Assembly (NCBI GenBank): GCA_942486035.1
Contig: CALNXK010000296.1
Location: 95,001-159,000 of the forward strand
Reading direction: 5' to 3'
DNA from: Porites lobata
Taxonomy: Eukaryota; Cnidaria; Anthozoa; Scleractinia; Poritidae
Length of the DNA stretch: 64,000 nucleotides
In this document: piece by piece, positions 61,301 through 64,000 of the stretch
How positions within the stretch are numbered: the first letter of the stretch is position 1
Layout of the letters: each line of letters opens with the position of its first letter
Translations under genes and position numbers: made by a program
The notes under the pieces: generated by a model
Databases searched by the model: none
What the model was told of the DNA's origin: nothing
Seen by the model: the letters and a program-made list of their open reading frames with translations, nothing else

Positions 61301-63701
61301 CTTATTTGTAATCTCGGATGTCATAGCTTTGCTACGATAAAATCATCAATAAGAAGTCCTTCACCCTAACCTGGGGAGCTTGAGCAACGACCACGATGAC
61401 GGCAACTAGAACGTCAAAAATCCAATAGGTTTAGGGGCTGTTTACATGGAGGCAGAAAGATCCTAGAGGTTGGATCATCCTAGCGTCATATGTTTTCAGT
61501 ACTCGGTTTATATGTAAAGGGTTGTACTTGTCCCTAGCGCTAGGATTTTCCTAGCTGAGGGGTAGGAAGATCCTAGTACTAGGAAGATCCTCGCTCCATG
61601 GTAACTGCCTTCGCTAGGAAGATCCTAGTCCTAGGGACAACACGGGGGTCGTTCAGTGAGTAATCACAGCAATCAAGGCCGACCGTTTCGTATGGCGTTA
61701 CTAAGAAATGACATTTTTGATAATTTTGCTGAAAGGTATTTATTGACGCCAGTAAAGAGAGCCGATGGGCCCAAAATTGCCTTTTTCGTTTTTGTTGGCC
61801 GCCACCTTCAATTCCTTTTCTACTTGCATGGTAATTATCAGTACGGACCGAAATTTCTGCATGTAAACCCAACGAAAAATTGTTCCGCCGTCTAAGATCT
61901 TCCAGGTACTAGGATCTTCCTCCCCGTTAGATTGGCAAAACAACAACTTTGCACGTGCATCAAGCTTTTGTACATTTCTTTGCCGTCACTACACGACTAC
62001 GACGTGAAAATGCCTAATTTCACGTTTTTTGGAAGACGTAAACAAGCGACGACGAATTTTTCTCTCTCTTTCTAAAACTGAGCGTGGTCGCCAAGAAATC
62101 AACTCCAGGGAAATTCGCCTATAAACATCTGGCATTTCAGTGAATTGACATAAACGCGACAGCGTTTGACGAAAAAAGAATTAACAGTGATGATAACAGT
62201 GATGTTTGCGCTGCCGTCGCCGTTGACAATGCAAAAGCCGCCTCATGTAAAAACGCATGACCGAACAAAGTTGACGGGGCCCACGAAAGGAAAGTGCCAT
62301 TACCTGATGCATTTGTTGAAGTACGAATCTAAACCAACTCTGAATCAAGCGAGGGAAGTTAGCATTTCCAAACGACTCGTCGACGTCGTTTAATACCAAA
62401 CCCAGTGCTGCGGCCTCAGGGATGGTGCGAAACGCGCGAAGAAAGTTGTTGGCCTGCGGAAAACAAAAAAACACATACAAATACAACGGCCATCAATAGG
62501 TCTAGAAAAAGGGGAACGTTAATCAAAATGTAGTCATGGTATACAAATTAAATTATGGCTAGTTCGAACAGTTCCTTATCGTTTCTACTCAGTAGCGAGT
62601 ACAAAATCAAAAGGCCAACTTTTACCGCAACTGGCATCGGACTCATGTTTAAATCTTCGTCAGGTTTTCCTGCGCGTAGCATTGAGTAGATTTAATTTCT
62701 TCCTTGACACTAGACTACAGCGCCTTGTTCATCCACAAAACATATGAACAGCTAAATCCAGTCCTTCTGACTGACTAGTTCACATAAACAAATTGAGAAA
62801 ACAGAAGAAATATAAAATTCTTTAAAACAAGTAGCCCACAGGATTCATTTGCGTGTGTCTAGTTATGTAACAGACAAGTGTAGTTCAACAAACCTGGCAT
62901 GTTTGTCCAGATGACATATCCAGCATTTGAAACAAAAAGCCAAGTTCACAAGCCAAGCAGAACTCACGATGACACAAGTGGTTTTGGAAACCAGCTCGCA
63001 AAGGTTCCACGAAGTAAAAAAGCTACAAATAGGCACAGTAGTATCGTAAATGACAAAAAGAGAGAGAGGAATAGCAGAAGTCCTTCTTCAAAAATTCTTA
63101 AAAAGGGACACAGAGGAACTCAGAGTATTTAGGGAAGAATAGACCAGCAAACAGAAAATGCAAAGATTTAGTTTTTTTTTTTATTTAAGTCTCAGGGGGT
63201 CTGAGTTTAATGAAACATTTATAGAGAGGGTGGTACGTTTGTGGTACAACTATTTACAAAAGCATTGGAAATTAAAAACTTCACTTCTTATTCCCCTCCA
63301 AGCACTTAAGAAAAGAACCCTCCATAAAATCCCAATACAGGAGTACCGTGATGGCTAAAAATATTAGGGGCTACTAGAAGGTTCCCAGCAGATTCTTTAG
63401 TGAATAACCTAGTGATAATTGTAAACATCAAAACTCCAGATCTTTTAAAACGAGTAGTCTTGGGAAGTTCTTGGAATACCGTAAACTTTCGCTTATTAAC
63501 CCCTGGGCTTATGCAACTGCGTAAGGGATTTAATGAGGGCTTAACAACGGGGGAGGGGGATATATCCGCAAGGGCTTATAACCGGAAAGAGCGATTCTTT
63601 ACTTACCTGAAGCATTGCATTGCAGTAAGCATTAGGAATATGAGTCTCTAAACCAGCAAATGACGTCCTGTTATAATGCTTGAAATCAAAGTCTTCCACA
63701 C
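48356..63701 (-). CDS. PAN2: PAN2, catalytic subunit of the PAN2-PAN3 deadenylase (C-terminal 684 aa, 18 exons)
   Basis: Exons in coding order: 63701-63607, 63022-62894, 62453-62304, 59343-59288, 58730-58585, 57586-57480, 56947-56849, 56594-56464, 55889-55787, 54174-54037, 53689-53630, 53538-53448, 52045-51891, 51144-51059, 50582-50525, 49781-49602, 49032-48939, 48534-48356; stop TGA at 48356-48358. Phase is continuous across all. PAN2 shortens poly(A) tails in the cytoplasm. The first nine to twelve exons form the USP-like domain (AGLETHIPNAYCNAMLQ, FCLACELGFLF, NNFLRAFRTIPEA, WCEQCSRYQPT, LPDILAFNC). The last six form the DEDDh exonuclease: GLDAEFV (D, E), VGHGLKKDFRVIN (D), SETHDSTEDA (H, D), all catalytic residues present. 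VVDYLTKFSGIKPGDLD is the family signature. An added CCCH finger is encoded at 56594-56464. The N-terminal WD40 part and start lie beyond the right edge. Confidence 0.93.
50715..51035. repeat. GGGCTTATAACCGGA-type dispersed repeat
   Basis: Copies of GGCTTATAAACGGAGGAGCTTATATCC and GGGCTTATAACCGGAATAG, plus a second block ending GGCAGTTTACGGTATT, lie in a PAN2 intron. A related copy (GGCTTATAACCGGAAAGAG, with CGTAAACTTTCGCTTATTAACCCC) occurs at 63478-63590. It is probably a MITE family with CCGTAAAC(T/A)G-type ends. Confidence 0.65.
56464..56594 (-). other. PAN2: PAN2 exon encoding a CCCH zinc finger
   Basis: This 131-base exon (acceptor CTCTCCTTAG, donor GG|GTATGA) is in phase with both neighbours. 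It encodes 43 residues starting LLDPPPKGEEKP, with the finger ACRYGDACTRPDCKFRHE (spacing C-x5-C-x4-C-x3-H), a typical RNA-binding CCCH module. It lies between the LPDILAFNC...WKMQQQ block and the VPLAIKI block of the USP-like domain. Human PAN2, as remembered, has no CCCH finger here; its partner PAN3 carries one at its N terminus. RNA binding is inferred from the motif. Confidence 0.8.
57725..58122. mobile_element. MITE with GGGTGCGTTTGATTGGG ends
   Basis: The left end GGGTGCGTTTGATTGGGAAATC and right end (complement of TGGTTGCGTTCGACTGGG) are inverted. The interior is dominated by palindromic GGATTT/AAATCC and GAAATCCG motifs. It is a 398-base non-coding element in a PAN2 intron. Confidence 0.75.
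59526..61204. mobile_element. Foldback element: 1.68-kb giant inverted repeat bounded by TTAA
   Basis: 59526 onward (TTAAGGTGGCTCGATACAGT...) and 61204 backward are reverse complements over nearly the whole length. The arms are about 840 bases each, around a short loop near 60376-60395 (ATGCATTTGAAATATGCA). Matching landmarks include CTCCCAAGTTTGAGCATAAAC, the GCAGCAGTATATCTCGGCAC stretch, and ACATCGAGGCTGC. Arms differ by scattered substitutions, and the left arm has an internal duplication near 60205-60270. Both outer ends are TTAA (59526-59529, 61201-61204). No coding sequence. It lies in the PAN2 intron 59344-62303. Confidence 0.92.
61434..61930. repeat. Repeat rich in GGAAGATCCTAG motifs
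   Basis: GGAAGATCCTAGTACTAGGAAGATCC and related palindromic pieces occur near 61565-61635 and again near 61895-61925. The left boundary GGGGCTGTTTACATGGAGG resembles a transposon end seen in many animals. Precise ends were not resolved. Confidence 0.45.
61935..62175. repeat. Dispersed repeat (TTGCACGTGCATCA ... GACGACGAATTTTT family)
   Basis: Shares TTTGCACGTGCATCA, TTTGCCGTC and GCGACGACGAATTTTT with 8450-8600 (CTGCACGTGCATCA ... ACGACGACGAATTTTT). Looser relatives are at 2940-3060, 32880-32960 and 51290-51620. It is probably an old MITE family; the ends are not resolved. Confidence 0.45.
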
Positions 63702-64000
63702 CTAACGGAAAATACGGTAAAAACCCACGACTAAGAACATGAATTTTCCCAAGTTAGGCTAAACAGGTTCTTACGTAAATCGCAATTAGCACAAATTTAG
63801 GCTATGCAGGATCTTAAATAAGCTCTTATTTTCTGACGAAAAAATACATTGAAGCTAAGAGTCATTAGTGGCATTCAGCTCATTCCTTAAGTAAAACCAG
63901 TGCACCATTACAATTGAAGTTGGAGTAATAAAGGCACCTGTGTGCTGATGGCTTATCTTAATTATTTGCCCAAGTGTACAGAAGTTCTAAAGATTTTAGA
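63702..64000. other. PAN2 intron; nothing recognised
   Basis: Left flank of the first visible PAN2 exon. No exon, repeat or RNA gene could be supported here. The preceding PAN2 exon must end in phase 1 and lies outside. Confidence 0.6.

Overview
The window is animal nuclear DNA, most likely from a cnidarian and probably a stony coral. It is AT-rich and intron-rich. It holds conserved metazoan genes split into short exons with good GT-AG junctions, a TTAGGG telomere-type tract, and many coral-style repeats: a CR1/L2-like LINE, tRNA-derived SINE pieces, several MITEs and a tyrosine-recombinase element. The genus assignment is not made. No bacterial, plasmid or CRISPR features were seen.

Layout. 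(1) 700-9138, + strand: the 3' six exons of a gene for a glutamate-receptor-fold channel carrying a potassium-channel filter (TVGYGD), with a broken LINE in one intron. (2) 12243-18070, - strand: a complete paralog of that gene, placed tail-to-tail with it and sharing exon sizes and phases. (3) 18071-23486: repeat-rich intergenic DNA. (4) 23487-35649, - strand: KCMF1, six coding exons, 399 residues, with one intron that looks like a U12-type AT-AC intron. A Crypton-like tyrosine-recombinase element with 23-bp inverted ends sits in its intron 2 on the opposite strand. (5) 39737-46350, - strand: PRADC1, five exons, 212 residues; introns hold a SINE split by a hAT-like MITE and a 1-kb CAGACGTCTG satellite. 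(6) 48356-63701, - strand: the C-terminal 684 residues of PAN2 in 18 exons (pseudo-USP domain plus DEDD exonuclease), including an exon for a CCCH zinc finger and an intron holding a 1.7-kb foldback element.

The genes do not form a single pathway. PAN2 (mRNA deadenylation), KCMF1 (ubiquitin ligase) and PRADC1 (secreted protease-associated domain protein) are housekeeping-type loci; the two channel genes are a local duplicate pair. All exon boundaries were read by hand from the sequence. They are supported by continuous reading phase across every junction and by recognisable protein families, but not by transcript data.
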